This document shows positions 49,441-61,700 of a DNA stretch of 64,000 bases, one piece after another. This DNA comes from Heligmosomoides polygyrus polygyrus (lineage: Eukaryota > Nematoda > Chromadorea > Rhabditida > Heligmosomidae). The notes beneath the pieces are model-generated. The model worked only from the letters and a program-made list of their open reading frames with translations, did not search any database and had not been told where the DNA came from. How positions within the stretch are numbered: the stretch's first letter is position 1; every line of letters starts with the position of its first letter. The position numbers were made by a program, and so were the translations under genes. Where the stretch lies: positions 28,387,407-28,451,406 of the forward strand of contig OX377202.1 in assembly GCA_947396885.1 (NCBI GenBank). Reading direction: 5' to 3'.

Positions 49441-49730
49441 TGATCCATAGGCCACGTTTGGAAAGTATAACGTAAATCACAAGTAAACAGTATGGTGACT
49501 TAAGTAAGTAGTCTGCAAAAGATATCACCCTCGCTCGAAAAAGAGACTAATCCAGACTCCACATGTGGTCGACGATAAAGCTGGTAAAACACACGCAACA
49601 ACCAGAGGACTCACACCTCAACACTCTGCTGTAGATCTGTTCGAATACAAATATTATTCCAAAAAATTTTTTCTAGAAAACTAATAGAACAATTTAGGAT
49701 GATACTCCTGAGCAAATCCTAAAAAATTCT

Positions 49731-49810
49731 GCAATCGGCTACCCAAAGGATTCGAACCCTCGTCTTGTTGATCTCGGCAGCGCCTGAACCACCGCGCTAG
49801 ACGCGCTAAA
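49731..49810 (-). repeat. tRNA-related sequence
   Basis: On the minus strand an A-box-like TAGCGCGGTGGTTCAGGCG and a B-box GGGTTCGAATCC are correctly spaced. The acceptor and T stems do not pair well, so this is a tRNA-derived repeat or a pseudo-tRNA and not a working tRNA gene. Confidence 0.4.
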
Positions 49811-50314
49811 AAAGCGTTTTGCCCATCAATTATCGATTTTTTTGTCATCCTGCCAGCCAGAAACGCGACCACGCTGCGATATAGCTAGTACTCAACCTCT
49901 ACATCCCCTTTCATTCCTTCCTGGTCCGACAAAAACACGGCTCTAAACCATATAGTTTTTTAGGATTATAAATACACCGTGAAACTCACAAATCCTGCAT
50001 TCGCGCACGCTTAAATGGAAAAATTGATACACTATCCATTCTGAAGGTTGCGAGCAACACAAATGTCTTACTCCACTAACGCAACAACTAGAAGGGGTAG
50101 AAAGACCAAAACGACAGAATAGTCCGAATTCTCAAGAAATCCGAACCGTTCTTCAACGAAATCGGAATACCCCGACTGCATGGCGCAGTGCAAGCACGCG
50201 CTGTAGTTCGAACTCATATTCTGTCTGGTTCATACCACACATAATTTTTTCCCTTATTTTCACAATTTGGTATGCAAGGAGAAAAGGATATTAGAAAGGG
50301 AACAAATGTATACC

Positions 50315-50385
50315 TGATGGCTCAGCGACAGAGCGCGCGCAAGAGTAACTGCGATGCAGGTTCGAATCCCGCCGGGGTCATAATT
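50315..50385 (+). repeat. tRNA-related sequence
   Basis: GATGGCTCAGCGACAGAGC forms a perfect GCTC/GAGC D-stem, and GCAGGTTCGAATCCCGC gives a T-arm with one mismatch. The acceptor stem (expected partner of CGGGGTC) is not paired. Probably a tRNA pseudogene or SINE head. Confidence 0.4.
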
Positions 50386-50495
50386 TTTGTAACCGTCAAA
50401 AACAACATCTCTTGCGAGGATAGACCTCATATTACTACTTGGCATTAACTTTGAATCTCTTCGCGGCAGGAACCGAAGGGTACGGCGTTACAATG

Positions 50496-50512
50496 GTGTC
50501 CTGACCCCGATA
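50496..50512 (+). promoter_or_regulatory. Candidate retrotransposon primer-binding site
   Basis: TGGTGTCCTGACCCCGA starts with TGG and follows GTTACA, as a tRNA primer-binding site would directly after a 5' LTR ending in CA. It lies 0.8 kb upstream of the gag-like ORF. No LTR pair was identified, so this is tentative. Confidence 0.3.
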
Positions 50513-51326
50513 AACTCACCGTATAATCCGATGGACGGGAACACAGATCTTTACAGCTCAAATTATTCATAGCATATGACAAGAGTCCCAGAAGGTTAAC
50601 GGAAGCTCCATCCTTGTCACATCATTACTCGACTCGTAGCTGACGCTTCGGACTGGTTGACATTCGCCTGCTTCTTCATCGCTCTCTAGCCGTCTTCAAC
50701 GCTCGACAACAACTCGCAACTTCACTGCACCTACGCTATCCAAAGGACGGTCGGATCCGTTGGTTCCATTCTTTAACCTTTTCAATCGCCACCGTTTCCA
50801 TTGAGTGGTGCGAACTCTACGACTCTTACGATTAGACCTTCGCTGTACTAAGAAATTAATCTCTTTCAGAAAATTTTTATAAATTTCCTTCTTGGTTTCC
50901 CTATTATTGCTTTTCCTTGCTTCATCTATAACAGTTAGTCCAACCTTTTAATTCGAGGACCTTTTCAGTCATCCCTCTTGAACAGCAAGAGTTTAAATCT
51001 TCCCCCTATTTGAAAAAAAATTTCCTTCATTTCGCACACTACAGCAATACAGCTAATTTTCTAGGAAACTGAAAAAAACGTAAGCCTCACTCTCCACTCT
51101 CATGGTCAGACCCTCCTGAGTCTAAACATTCCAAAAGAAGTGTTAGCACACCGCGCGAATTCAGACGTACACAAAAGGACGATCCGTCCACTAAACACAA
51201 ATCTCCCAGAAACTTTTCGGTACCACCGGTTTTTCCCGAAACTAGTATACCCATAAACTTTTGTAAAATCCCACTACTCACGAGAGAACTCGGACCCAAA
51301 CTCAAGACCTAAGCGAGCTGTCAGAA

Positions 51327-52060
51327 ATGGATCAAGGCAACTTGGATTTCGCAAACCGTTTGGATTCGGCCTTTGACAAATTAGCCCTTTCGTCCTACAT
51401 CACCCAGCTTTTGACATTCTCGGGAGAACATGGAAGTATGGAACTGATGAATTTCCTGGAAAAATTTGACGAAATAGGAAATATAATGGGGTTAACAGAG
51501 ACAAAAATGGTACGCCTTCTCCCCGCACTTTTAAAAGTTGTTGCAAAGGCAATCTCCGAAAATTTCGACGAGGCCACCAAAACAAATTGGCGTCTAGGTA
51601 TCACAAAACTAAAAGCGCACTTTTCCTCGGACTACTTTCTCGATCTTGCAAAGGAGAAAATAGTGGGTATGAAAGTGTACGCTGGAGAAGCACCAGTAAT
51701 TTTTCCTAATAGGGTTAGAAGAAATATTTTGGACGCCTATCCAGCTGAGGAAGAGGCCGCACACCGTAAGTTTCTCCAAAATATGGTTTTCATTAGTGGC
51801 CTTTGCGATACTGTTGAACAAAAATTAAAGCTATTGGTCATCTACCGACTGATTACGATCAACTAATCAAGGACGCCGAACGGATGTGGAATATTGTTCG
51901 CACGGACGGAACTACCCGGGATAGCGGCACTTTAATTGCCAGTATTGACCAAGTTTTAGAAACACTTAGTAATCAACCTCGAACATTTAATTACGTCCGA
52001 CCCCGACTATCGCGACAACGAGCGCCCATCCAGGTGGCACAATCGGAACGCAAATAACAG
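51327..52060 (+). pseudogene. Retrotransposon gag-like ORF with one frame change
   Basis: The first 180 codons (51327-51866) read like a gag capsid: a helical N-terminus, LLTFSGEHGSMELMNFLEKF, then LLPALLKVVAKAISENF and a helix-rich remainder. This corresponds to the 'F.G...E...F...F' retrotransposon gag pattern. Just before the stop the protein-like sequence continues in another frame (TDYDQLIKDAERMWNIVRT to about 52060), so a single indel ends the ORF early. No protease, RT or integrase was found downstream. Confidence 0.5.
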
Positions 52061-53140
52061 TGGGGAATATTTTCAGCGCCCATTTAGAACAAATGATTCA
52101 AACCCACGGCGAACCGTAGATTCATTTCAGTCTCGCTCACGCACCCCACCAAATTCCTATAGAGGACAGCTCAAGTGAAGCATCGGACAGTTCAGAACCA
52201 CCCTTACGGCGATCTCGCCGATTGAAAGAAAATTATACTTTAGCACGACGTCTATGGATAAAGAAGAATGTTCTACAACCTAATCAAGTTGCAAGAATTT
52301 GCGTAGGTAAGTTTGAATTTAACCTCACTGCCCCTCAGCGCGAAGTCCTATGAAATGTTCTTTGAACGGGCGATTCAAAGAATTCTAGAAAGCGTCATAA
52401 AAAAACACACACCTCTTTTCTAAACTCCGCCCTGTGTCAAGAGCACAATGAATTTTACTTGAAAAATTCAGGTTCACACTTGAAAAACCCCCTTCTCTAT
52501 ATGATATATAAAAATGCCAATGAGTCATGTATTTTTTAAGTCGTCATAGAAATTTCACAAATGTTCAATTTTGTATTAGGACAATTCGTCCATGTCACTA
52601 CCCATATTTTTGTATCATCAAAATTCCACTCTTAGACATCTTGTATGCCACGCCATTTTTTCTCTAGAATATTTGTCATAATGCATAACATGAGTAATAA
52701 GTTTCTATTAATCAGTTGACTCTAGCACTGTAAAATTCTCTCCTATACTGCAATGTAACGTTTTCTGCCTTAATTTCTCCATCAACATAACCACTATCCA
52801 CGACGAAAGAAATAGAACTCGTCTTTTTTCCACCATTTATTCTCACACCTCACGTGCCCGTTTTCCAGGACGAAATACTTGAACATCGTCTTATTCCTCC
52901 CAACATCCTTTATCTCCAAACTCGGGGACGAGCTTATTCTCAATGGATGTGCAGATCCTCCTCCTGCTCCTCCTGGTTCCTCATCTTACCAGCGATATCA
53001 CATCTTAACACCTTCTATCCTCGATATTCATAATACAGTAGAAGTCGATAGCGTATCTACTTTGTAGTTCATCGATTGTCAACTCGATGGCGAAGATCCC
53101 AAGCTCGAGGACGGGCTTTACCGAGGAATGGAGATGTCGT
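52061..53140. other. No gene recognised
   Basis: Frames near 52140-52330 look like decayed continuation of the retroelement (Arg/Ser-rich). 52400-52870 is A/T-rich and featureless. Confidence 0.35.
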
Positions 53141-53390
53141 GTCACAGACAGTTGTCGGTACACCCAGCTGTCACGTTACACCAGCGACTCATCTACGAAG
53201 GCGAAGCCACGCCTGCCTTCGTCAGTCTCGACTTTGGCTCGCTCGGCCCGGCCTCGTCAGCCCACTACTCGTCTCCACTCCGCTACAGTACCCCAATGCT
53301 TTCCCATAATAAAGATAAAAATCAGCTGTATGTAAGTACACAAGAAGGAAACTCCCTGGTTCAAGATGGGTCCCTAGAACCTATAACTTT
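53141..53390 (+). repeat. Dispersed 250-bp repeat, copy C
   Basis: Starts GTCACAGACAGTTGTCGGTA and ends CCTATAACTT, with AATAAAGATAAAAATC inside. It has a short internal deletion relative to copies at 24287 and 46165. Confidence 0.75.
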
Positions 53391-53469
53391 CAACACGATA
53401 CAACTTTCTCTGTCTAGTCCCGTTCACGTTAACCGGGGTTGCCTCTTCTTGTTTTTAGAGTAATACGGG

Positions 53470-53934
53470 TTGGGGAAGGAGGTTAACTGCTACGACTTTT
53501 CTTACCCTACTATCTCATCACACTACTACGAAACGATTGTTGTGAGTGAGGTCAGTCAGTTGCAGCTGATTGCTAAAATTTTTCCTAAAGAGTTTGGAAA
53601 GGGAAGGTTGGGAGTGACTCAATGGAATGACTCATGGATACTCCCAGCCGTCATCCTCGGCGCACTAACAGTGGTACGCAGAAGCTCGTGCCTGCGTGTA
53701 GTTGACGATCCCTTTCTAATTGTAGTCCTTCAGCGGCACGTGAAATTTAGAGCGCGGCGCGACTGGTCGCGCCGCTTGGGGAACTTACTCACCGCGTCGC
53801 ACCAGGGGTATAAAAACTGCCTTAACAACCTCAAAGCAGAAACCCTGAGGCTAGCTAACATCAACGAGAGGGACTCGTGGAAGCGGAAGATGTCGTCAGC
53901 GCATCAGCCCTTTCGCAGGAAGCGAGCAACGTAG
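53470..53934 (+). CDS. 154-codon ORF, unknown
   Basis: This is among the longest uninterrupted frames in the window and starts 80 bp after dispersed repeat copy C. The C-terminal half is basic and helix-prone (VKFRARRDWSRRLGNLLTA, LKAETLRLANINERDSW). I find no family signature and no splice borders. It could be part of a retroelement or a chance ORF. Confidence 0.25.
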   Translation: MGKEVNCYDFSYPTISSHYYETIVVSEVSQLQLIAKIFPKEFGKGRLGVTQWNDSWILPAVILGALTVVRRSSCLRVVDDPFLIVVLQRHVKFRARRDWSRRLGNLLTASHQGYKNCLNNLKAETLRLANINERDSWKRKMSSAHQPFRRKRAT

Positions 53935-54179
53935 CCTCCTGCCACCTCTGCCCTCCGGCCACGGCTTCCTGTCCCACTCTCGCTTCAATTACGGTACTGC
54001 TCATGCACCGACGCAGCATCACCGGGTTTCAATCTCATTTGACCAACCGATCAACCGATTGACCAACCGAGAGCGAAAACAAAGCGCGGGGATAATTAGA
54101 CTCTGACCGCACGGGGAGACCGATGGAAGCAGCGCCTCTCTCATGTCACCTTACTCCCACGTCTTTTACGCATCTCATT

Positions 54180-54325
54180 TAAGTACTTAGGGACCACTTT
54201 TGTGCCAGGTGCTATTAAACGTTTTGTTCTATTAAACGTTGCCCAGGTGCTATTAAACGTTTGTTATACTTGTTTCCCAAACCGTGTATCGTGATTTTAG
54301 GTAGACGCTCAATAAAACAAGACCT
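54180..54325 (+). repeat. Short direct repeats (GTGCTATTAAACGTTTTGTT)
   Basis: CAGGTGCTATTAAACGTTT occurs twice, with a shorter TTCTATTAAACGTTG between, within 60 bp. It is followed by CAATAAAAC, a possible polyadenylation signal. Confidence 0.6.
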
Positions 54326-54689
54326 ATACTATCCCCTTCGCGGACGGCCGGGAATCGCCCCGGGAACCCTGGCCAGCTGGCCAATCGCCGCGAACCGCCA
54401 CGCTGACCGTCAGCGGATCGCCGCCGACGGACGATGATGGGGATGTCATATTACTTCCCGCTAGCGGGATTGCAGTCGTCCCTTGGAAAGCTGTAGTCCC
54501 ACGGAGCTCTGGCTAACAACGCGCAATACGATGTTAGCCGCCCTGGGTCGACGACGGCCGTCCGCGGACGTAAACGTGCAGATAATATCCGTATACAGAT
54601 GTTATCTGCACATTCCTTAAAATAGAACTACATGAAAGTTTATTTGTTGTAATCGGAACCGGCATGCAAGCGAAAATGCGGAAGGTTGT

Positions 54690-55795
54690 CACGCAGGCAA
54701 AGGGTAAGGCCGGTTGAACGATGACGGTGAGCGCGTCGTAGATTTTACCTAGTCGTACAACCTCGTCCTCACCAACATGTTGTTCATCAAGCGGTCGAAA
54801 CAGCTTTTGACGTTCCTCAACGGCAACAACAGGTCACAAATCGACTATGTTCTCGTGCGACGATGTCACATATTCACAGTCATCAGCCAAAGCGGCACTG
54901 TAAGAGGCAATCACGGCACAACATTGGCCCGTCATGACGGCTTTGCACATTGAACCATCACAACTGCAACTGGATGAGCGTACCGGTCAGCTACGGATGA
55001 AGTGGTGTTGCGCTTCCACGACAGGGGGGGGGGCATAGATACTTCTTCTCACGTGAATATCTCCTGTAACAACAATCGAATAGACGCGGAATCAAGCAAA
55101 ACACATCTTCCGTAAGGAGTCGTTCAAAGCTCCATCGCGATGAATGTTTATATAAGGAATGTGAGCCCAAGGGTCAGCATCTGGAACTGATTGCTTGGAT
55201 ACAGTAAATAGCCTCATCTACTTGGGAAGTACGATCACCAGCGAGGAGATGCCAAGACCAACGTTCGTTGTTCGATTGCTAGGACGACAACAGTATTTCG
55301 GAGGCTTAAGCCGCTGTGAGCGTCATCTTCTGTTCAAATAACGTCAAGCTGCGATTCTTCGATAATCGTCCCCACTGCAACGTACGTTAACGAAATACGG
55401 AAAATGTCCCTAACGTCATCAGACGGATCAACGCGTTTCACTGCAAGTGACAAAGACAAATAATGAGGAGACGTTACGCGGATCGCCTCACGAACGAAGA
55501 GGTGTTACGCTGCTGCCGTTTGAGTAGCCTTTACGAAGCTGTTGCGCAACGCCGACTTTATTTGGCCCACTTCCTACGCATGCCGTGTACCCCTGTCGTG
55601 ATAAGCCATGCAGTGGGTTCCGCGAGGAACAAGACACAGAGGTCGTCCAAGAAACACGCAACGACTCAAGCTCATGGAGGAATTGAAAGCTATAAATATT
55701 TCTAGAAAGGAGTGCTAAGAAGAAACTCAAGATTGACAGCGGTGGAATGCGTTCATCGCCCTATGTGCGCAACAGCACGGGAGGAACTAAAAGTA
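54690..55795 (+). pseudogene. RTE-type LINE remnant
   Basis: The N-terminal part has LNDDGERVVDF, SYNLVLTNMLFIKR and RSQIDYVLVRRC, which follow the RTE/AP-endonuclease pattern 'L.DFA...NLVI.NT.F' and 'NQIDYIL.RRR'. At 55200-55730 are C-terminal RT landmarks: NSLIYLGSTITSEE, then NEEVLRCCRLSSLYEAVAQR and RLYLAHFLRMP. The RT core (YADD) is deleted and stops occur throughout. Confidence 0.7.
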
Positions 55796-56256
55796 AAGTA
55801 AGTATTAAGTAGGCAATTCAAAAAGAGTTCTTATACCGGTGTATGAGGTATGACTGTAGCTGTAGAATGCAACATTCCAAGCAGTCCCAGCAGTCCCCCA
55901 GCAAAACAGAAGGAACAAGTAGTTAACAGAAGGAACAAGTGTGTTGCATTAGCTCAAAATGAAGCACCATTAAACGTTATGTGGATTGTGATGGGTAGAA
56001 CACATCCCAATAGCGCGACAACTCTGCAACGTAAAACAGAATGAAGTTAAGTAACAATGGCCGAAGGAAAGTACCACCATTCAGCCTAGTAGGAATCATG
56101 TCAAGATTCACTGAGTTGTACATAGAATACCATAAACGGAGCCATGTACTTTTAAATTCAACTCGTTTACCACTGAAGCTAGCCCGGTGTTGCATAAGAG
56201 GCTACATTTAGTAATAAGGGAATTGTTCTACGCTATAGCAGCGCTCTAACAGTAGA

Positions 56257-57157
56257 AATGACAAAAGTAATGAGACAAATTCAACAAATTTCTTTATCCC
56301 CATATATAAATCTCTCTATAACTCAATTACAACTCAACGATGCTGAGGAATGTGTTCGCCATTAAGGTCAGTGACTTGCTGCCATCGCCCAGCCAACTTC
56401 CTGATCCCATCCTTCCAGAACTGCTTGGGCGTGGTGTTGATCAACTGCTCGATACGGTTGTCAAGGACTGCTTGGGTTCTTTTGTCCACCCCGACCAGGA
56501 AGTCCTGTAGGCTCAACAAGTAGTGGTAGTCGCATGGAGAGATGTCCGGCGAATACGGTGGGTGAGGCATGTGAACGCAGCCCAGCTGGCCAAACTTATC
56601 CGTGGTTACTTGTTCCCGATAGGGTGCGGCGTTTTCGAAGAGGAGGAGCTTCTTGAAGCGCTGCGGCTGAATAAGTTCGAGTCGCAGGTCCATCTTTTCT
56701 ATTTCGTTTACCATGGCCTTGGAGTCCATCGTCGTGCTTTTGGTAAACAGCTTCCTGTACAACGTCCATGGGCGCAGACCCAAAATCTCTGAAGGTGCTT
56801 CTCGCCATGAACATCTCGCCGAACGAAGGTTGGTAGCGCGTCACCAGGCCTATTCAGACTCGCTGCTTGGCAGGGTTAATGTAGAGGACGTACTTCTCAT
56901 CTTGCGTGACTATTGAGTTCAGGCTGCGCAGGATTGGGAATTGGGCGAGATTTGCGCGACACAGGTCGACTCGTCAGGCTGGGGTTTCGGCATGAGACAG
57001 ACTGTGGTTTTGGCATGCTTCTGGAAATGGCGGAAGTGGTAACTTCTCAGATGGCCTTCAGTAAGTAGCATACGAGCATACAAATACGATAAGCACGTAA
57101 CCAGACTCCAGACACGAAATATATGGACACGGCATGGATAGTCTCATTACTTTTGCC
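56257..57157 (-). mobile_element. Degenerate mariner-family transposon
   Basis: ACAAAAGTAATGAGAC (56261-56276) and GTCTCATTACTTTTG (57141-57155) form the terminal inverted repeats. The minus-strand frames 56334-56783 and 56596-56844 encode the transposase C-terminal half in two frames. LLLFENAAPY stands where LLLHDNARPH is expected, and PPYSPDISPCDYHYLLSLQD carries the third acidic residue. The second catalytic Asp is Glu here. The N-terminal half is largely missing, giving a length of about 0.9 kb against about 1.3 kb for full mariners. It is immobile on its own. Confidence 0.8.
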
Positions 57158-57279
57158 CCCCCCCCCTAATAGATCGTAGAGTTGGTGTCTTTCAGTATCC
57201 ACCATCGCCTTATAAACCTAATTTTGAAAAAGCAGTAAGGAGATGGGTCTCTCTATCGTACGAAGCATATTGATTTATA

Positions 57280-58561
57280 TTAGGTTGTAACGAAATAAAT
57301 GGCACTGAACCACTGTAACTTTAAACAGTTAATATCTCGGCTTGTAGGCAAGTTTATTAATCGAAATAAAAACGTTCTGATTCTACACATCTTTGCCAAC
57401 GTGACACAAGCTTTTTTATCCCAGTAGCATAAAAATCAGAAGTTCTGGAATTGAGGAAATCTTCGAAGGCACTTTCGGCATCCTGTTGGTATTTGAATAT
57501 TTTCCCTACCAAGAAGTCGCCAAGATGCTTGAAGAAATGGTAGTCTGTTGGGGAGAGGTCGGGAGAAAACGGAGGATGTGGTAGAGTTTCAATGCTCAGC
57601 TCATTCAATTTCTGCAACGTCATTCGTGCTACATGGGGGCGAGCATTGTCGTGCAGAAGGAGAACTCGCCTTCGGTTTACCAAGGCCGGCCGGATATCCA
57701 TCAACTTTTTCATCATTTCTTCAATTTCAATGCAGTACTTCTCTGCCGTGATGGATTCACCGGGAGGGAGGAAGCTGTGGTGAATAATTCCCAGCGAACA
57801 CCACCATACTGTCACCATTACTTTCTTTTGGTGCAATTCTGGCCTCGCAAAAACCTTGGGGCTCTCATCGCTGTCCACCCACTGTGCTGATCGTCGCCTG
57901 TTGTCGCACATTATCCATTTCTCGTCACAGGTTACGATGCGATCAAGGAATGGGTCCGTTTCGTTCCGTAGAAGCAGTGCGGACGAGATCTCATATCGTC
58001 GGTTTCTTTGCTCCTCAGACAGCTCGTGAGGCACCCATCTTTCCAGCTTTTTGGTCTTTCCAATTTCCTTCAGATACCGGGCAGCTGTGTTGCGACTGAC
58101 GCCAAGAACTTCGCTATCTCCCTGGTACCTTTGTGAGGATCCTCCTCTACCACATCTCTCAGCTTGTCCTCATCAACATCACTATGCCTCCCACGACCTT
58201 CAAGTTCTTCCAAGCTCTCATCTCCATTCCGGAACTGCTGATACCAACGATACGCCATCCGAATTGTGGAACATCCTTGACCGAATGCGGCGTTGATCTT
58301 CTCGTCCGCCTCCTTAGCTGTAGTGCCCAGCTTGAGTTCATACAAGTAAATGCCTCGAATTACCCTTTTGTCCATCTGCAAAAAAGTCAATAAAACTCTA
58401 AAGTTTTCCCACTTTTACATAGAAAATTTGGCACTCACCGGTAGAGCAAAGTTTGCGCTTCTAAATGATATGCCACATGTTACGGTTTGTTCCTGATCAA
58501 ACGCGTAAAGACACGCCAAAAAATGGCGCGAGCCAGTGCCACTTAATTCGTTACAACCTAA
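57280..58561 (-). mobile_element. Near-complete mariner transposon, bandit-like
   Basis: It starts TTAGGTTGTAACGAA and ends TTCGTTACAACCTAA, flanked on both sides by TA, the mariner target site. The terminal repeats extend about 25 bp with three mismatches. Length 1282 bp is normal for the family. Within it lies a transposase with one frame change. The structure suggests relatively recent insertion. Likeness to the hookworm element bandit is from memory of the family and would need a search. Confidence 0.9.
57357..58390 (-). pseudogene. Mariner transposase (D,D34D), broken by one frameshift
   Basis: The N-terminal part (58390-58070) carries the helix-turn-helix DNA-binding region (RVIRGIYLYELKLG, STIRMAYRWYQQFRNGDES). 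The C-terminal part (58034-57357, open from about 58110) carries the DDE domain: VTCDEKW (first Asp), LLLHDNARPH (second) and SPDLSPTDYHFF (third, 34 residues later). WVPHEL is also kept. A single indel near 58100-58112 shifts the frame between the halves. All three catalytic Asp residues are intact. It lies 200 bp downstream of the acyltransferase stop codon, same strand. Confidence 0.9.
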
Positions 58562-58757
58562 TATTTTCAGTCATCCATGTTTGGGCGCACGTGTAGTGCA
58601 TGAAATAAATAAATAAACCTGAGGTGACAAAGCTTCGGACAGCCGCTTCTTGGAATGTTTATTCAATGTACATGTTACCAGTAACAAAGTTTACTAAACT
58701 AAATCAGCAGTACGAAGCGGTGTTTGGCAATCCAGCGAAGTCGAGGGTCACTGTCAT

Positions 58758-61700
58758 CTACAGTTTAGACATGGCTCGCGTAGCCTTGCTGCACACCGAT
58801 TTCATATCGTTCAGTGCGCGGTCCAGTTCTTTGGCAAATCTGAAGATGTTCACAATGAAACAATACTAAACGAAGTAGAAAGAAAAAATGTCACGAAACC
58901 AGAGGGATTCCTGCTGAAGTAGTTCACTAAACCAGCTTCCTTTTTGTCACTTAAGGCCTGCTCACCGTTTGGAGCTTGTTGAGCTGTAGCTCTTAAAGCT
59001 AGTGATGGTGAAATGCAGTCCAGTTTCCTGTGGATTGTAGCACACACCGTAGCAGTCCGGTGCTGAAGGTCCGAAGCACAGCTGGATGAAGTTACGTGTC
59101 GGCACCTGAAGATTTCCATGGTTAAAGGAATAGAGTCCTTTGTTTTGAAGATCTAGGATCCCAGCAAGCCGCTCCAGAAAGGCTTCAAAGCATCGAAGAC
59201 TAACCTGACTAGTGGACACCTGGAAGTGCGCCATTTGTTGGTAGACTGGAGTCTCCAGTATACTCGGCTTCGGCAGGCCATTCTCGGCAGCAAGAAGATT
59301 CCACGCCAGCAAATGTCGATCCATACCAGCTCCACTCATACAGTTCATCTGAAGACACGGCCGATGAGCACTACTATGAGCAGGAACTTTCTACTGTAGC
59401 TACCGTATATTTCTTGTGTGAGTCCGCGGCTGCCTTCAGGGCTTCATAAACGTCGGCGACCGGCTCGACACCCGACGCCATCTGAAGGGAGAGCAGTTAA
59501 CTATGGAACAAAGTACGACATGCTTCTCCTGCTCGCCAAACAACACGTTTCTATTCTTCATGACAAAAGTGCTCAATATAAAACAAAAGAAAACATAGAA
59601 ATTCAAAGAAGCAAAGAAAGGTTAAAGTGTTAAAATTTTTGAATTATAAATAAATAAAACATTGTTGCATAATGTAGACAATATAAAAAGCTTCGTTTTT
59701 CGAAAAGGTTAAAAGACAACATAAGGAGAAACATGGAAACGACCGTTTTTAAAGTTTTTGTATTTTAACAAATTTGCGCAAAATATGAGTACGTTCCGTG
59801 ACCGAGCTGCACGGTGCCCACGACCATTCAGGAACTTTCATGGACTCCAAGGCAATTTTCAGACAAGTTATGCTCTTAACCGAAAGATGCTCACCTTCTT
59901 CACGAAAACGTCTGCAAGGCTGTTCGGTGATCGGATGTTTTCCGTCCTTCCCTCGTCGAACTTTCGAAGAGTTGCCGTCTCGTATGTAGGCGGCACTAAG
60001 ACGCAGTTTTATCTACTATAATTCTTGTAGATTAGTAGCTAACCCTATTTTCACCCGCTCAAATAACAATCTGTCCACATTACTTTTTCGTTGTCGAAAT
60101 TTTGTAAAATATTAGGTACGTAATCTGTCAATCTTCTGCGCACCCTTTTCTCCGTATGTGAGCGAACTCGATCACAAGTGAACATCTACAATAGACACTG
60201 TCAAGTGTGGTAAGAATGGGCCGCTTGAAAAGAGAAGTGTGAATGTGATGACGAATGGTCGGGTCTCTTAAGAGCTGAAGAACATCTATCAACCAATACC
60301 GATCGATGGTACCAATTTTTGCTAAATGACTGGTCTCTTAGGATGGGAATGATGGACGCGGAGACCGGCAAGAGACCTCACAAAACATAATGAAAATTTT
60401 CCAAGCATTACTCACTGTTACATTAATCGATCAGGTAGATGCGTGGTAGCGCAGGCGGAGGAGGTGCCGGCTATGGCGTGCATCCAACTCCATGTTCCTG
60501 GTTCGGAGTTCCCGCGTGTGCAACCAAGCATTTCCCTCCGGGGTAGGCGAATTGGTTACAGACCGGGAAGGACAACACACTGACTTGTTCATCAGATGGT
60601 CCGATGGTCACTGTATAAGCCAAATATTCATGTTGCCTCTATACCCCGCAGAAGTATAATAGAATGCGTGGCGTATCCCAAAAGCGATCGTGAACGCCGT
60701 CCTTTAGCCCCTGTCCGTTATCCCAAAGGATAGGGCGCGTGTTGTTGCGTGCAGTCGGAATCGATTCATAGTCCGGGTCCCGCCCAAGCTAGCCCTTCAT
60801 CCCTTCATGAGAATGGTACCCGGAAATATAAGGTTAGAAAGCTCTGTCAGTTTTCTAGATTTTATCCAGAAAAAAAGCGGTAACCCTGTCCGGAAAGCCG
60901 CTTTCTCGCATGTAATATGCTATTATTAACACAGCACCTCCTCCATTGTGATGGACAGGTTTAGGGATTGCACTGTCCTGATGAATTTCGTATTTGAAAT
61001 CATAGGAGGCGAATCTAACAGTCGTGTTAGTTGACAAGCATTGTTTCATGAGGGCATCCAGGTGGTTAAAAATCACGCAGATAGGAATAGCAAACCGGTT
61101 CTTATAAGGAACTAGACTCGCAATGCACGGAACCCCACTATGTGGCCTATCTACCGTACCTCACCCAAACTTGGCCTATTTTTATCGTAAGCTTGGTTCA
61201 ACGGTTGCACGACGATCCTAGAAAGGTACGCGAACGGGTTGTCAGGTAAGAATCTCCCGAGCACAGGCAACCATGGAATTGAAGCTCAACAGCTTCAAAT
61301 CTGCACAAATTTCCTTTATCTGCGAGTGGATTATGTGATACTAGTCTAAACTGATGCACCGAAATGTCTCACGTCTTAATGACCTTGGGTTTCGTAAGGC
61401 GGCCAGGACAGCAACGCTTTAGAAGCTCATGTTTTGAGTTTGGAGCATAGAATTCATGCTCAATTATTAGAATTTAGTACGCTTTCATATCATGAATACG
61501 TGAAAGTTGACAAAACGTTTCTTGCAACCTATTATAATAGACTATTTGCTCATCGACTGGAAACCGCAAAGTCACTGAATAGGGCAAATGCGCATTCAAC
61601 CCGTCTCTACGATATCCAGTAGGTGTAGAATGTTTGGTGCATCCCATAAAATAAATCCCAAGATGGTATATGTCGTGAAGACGCTCCGCGGAGGTGCGGG

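Noticed and set aside
50315..50385. A functional tRNA gene
   Set aside because: D-arm and B box are good, but the acceptor stem does not pair, so I list it only as tRNA-related.
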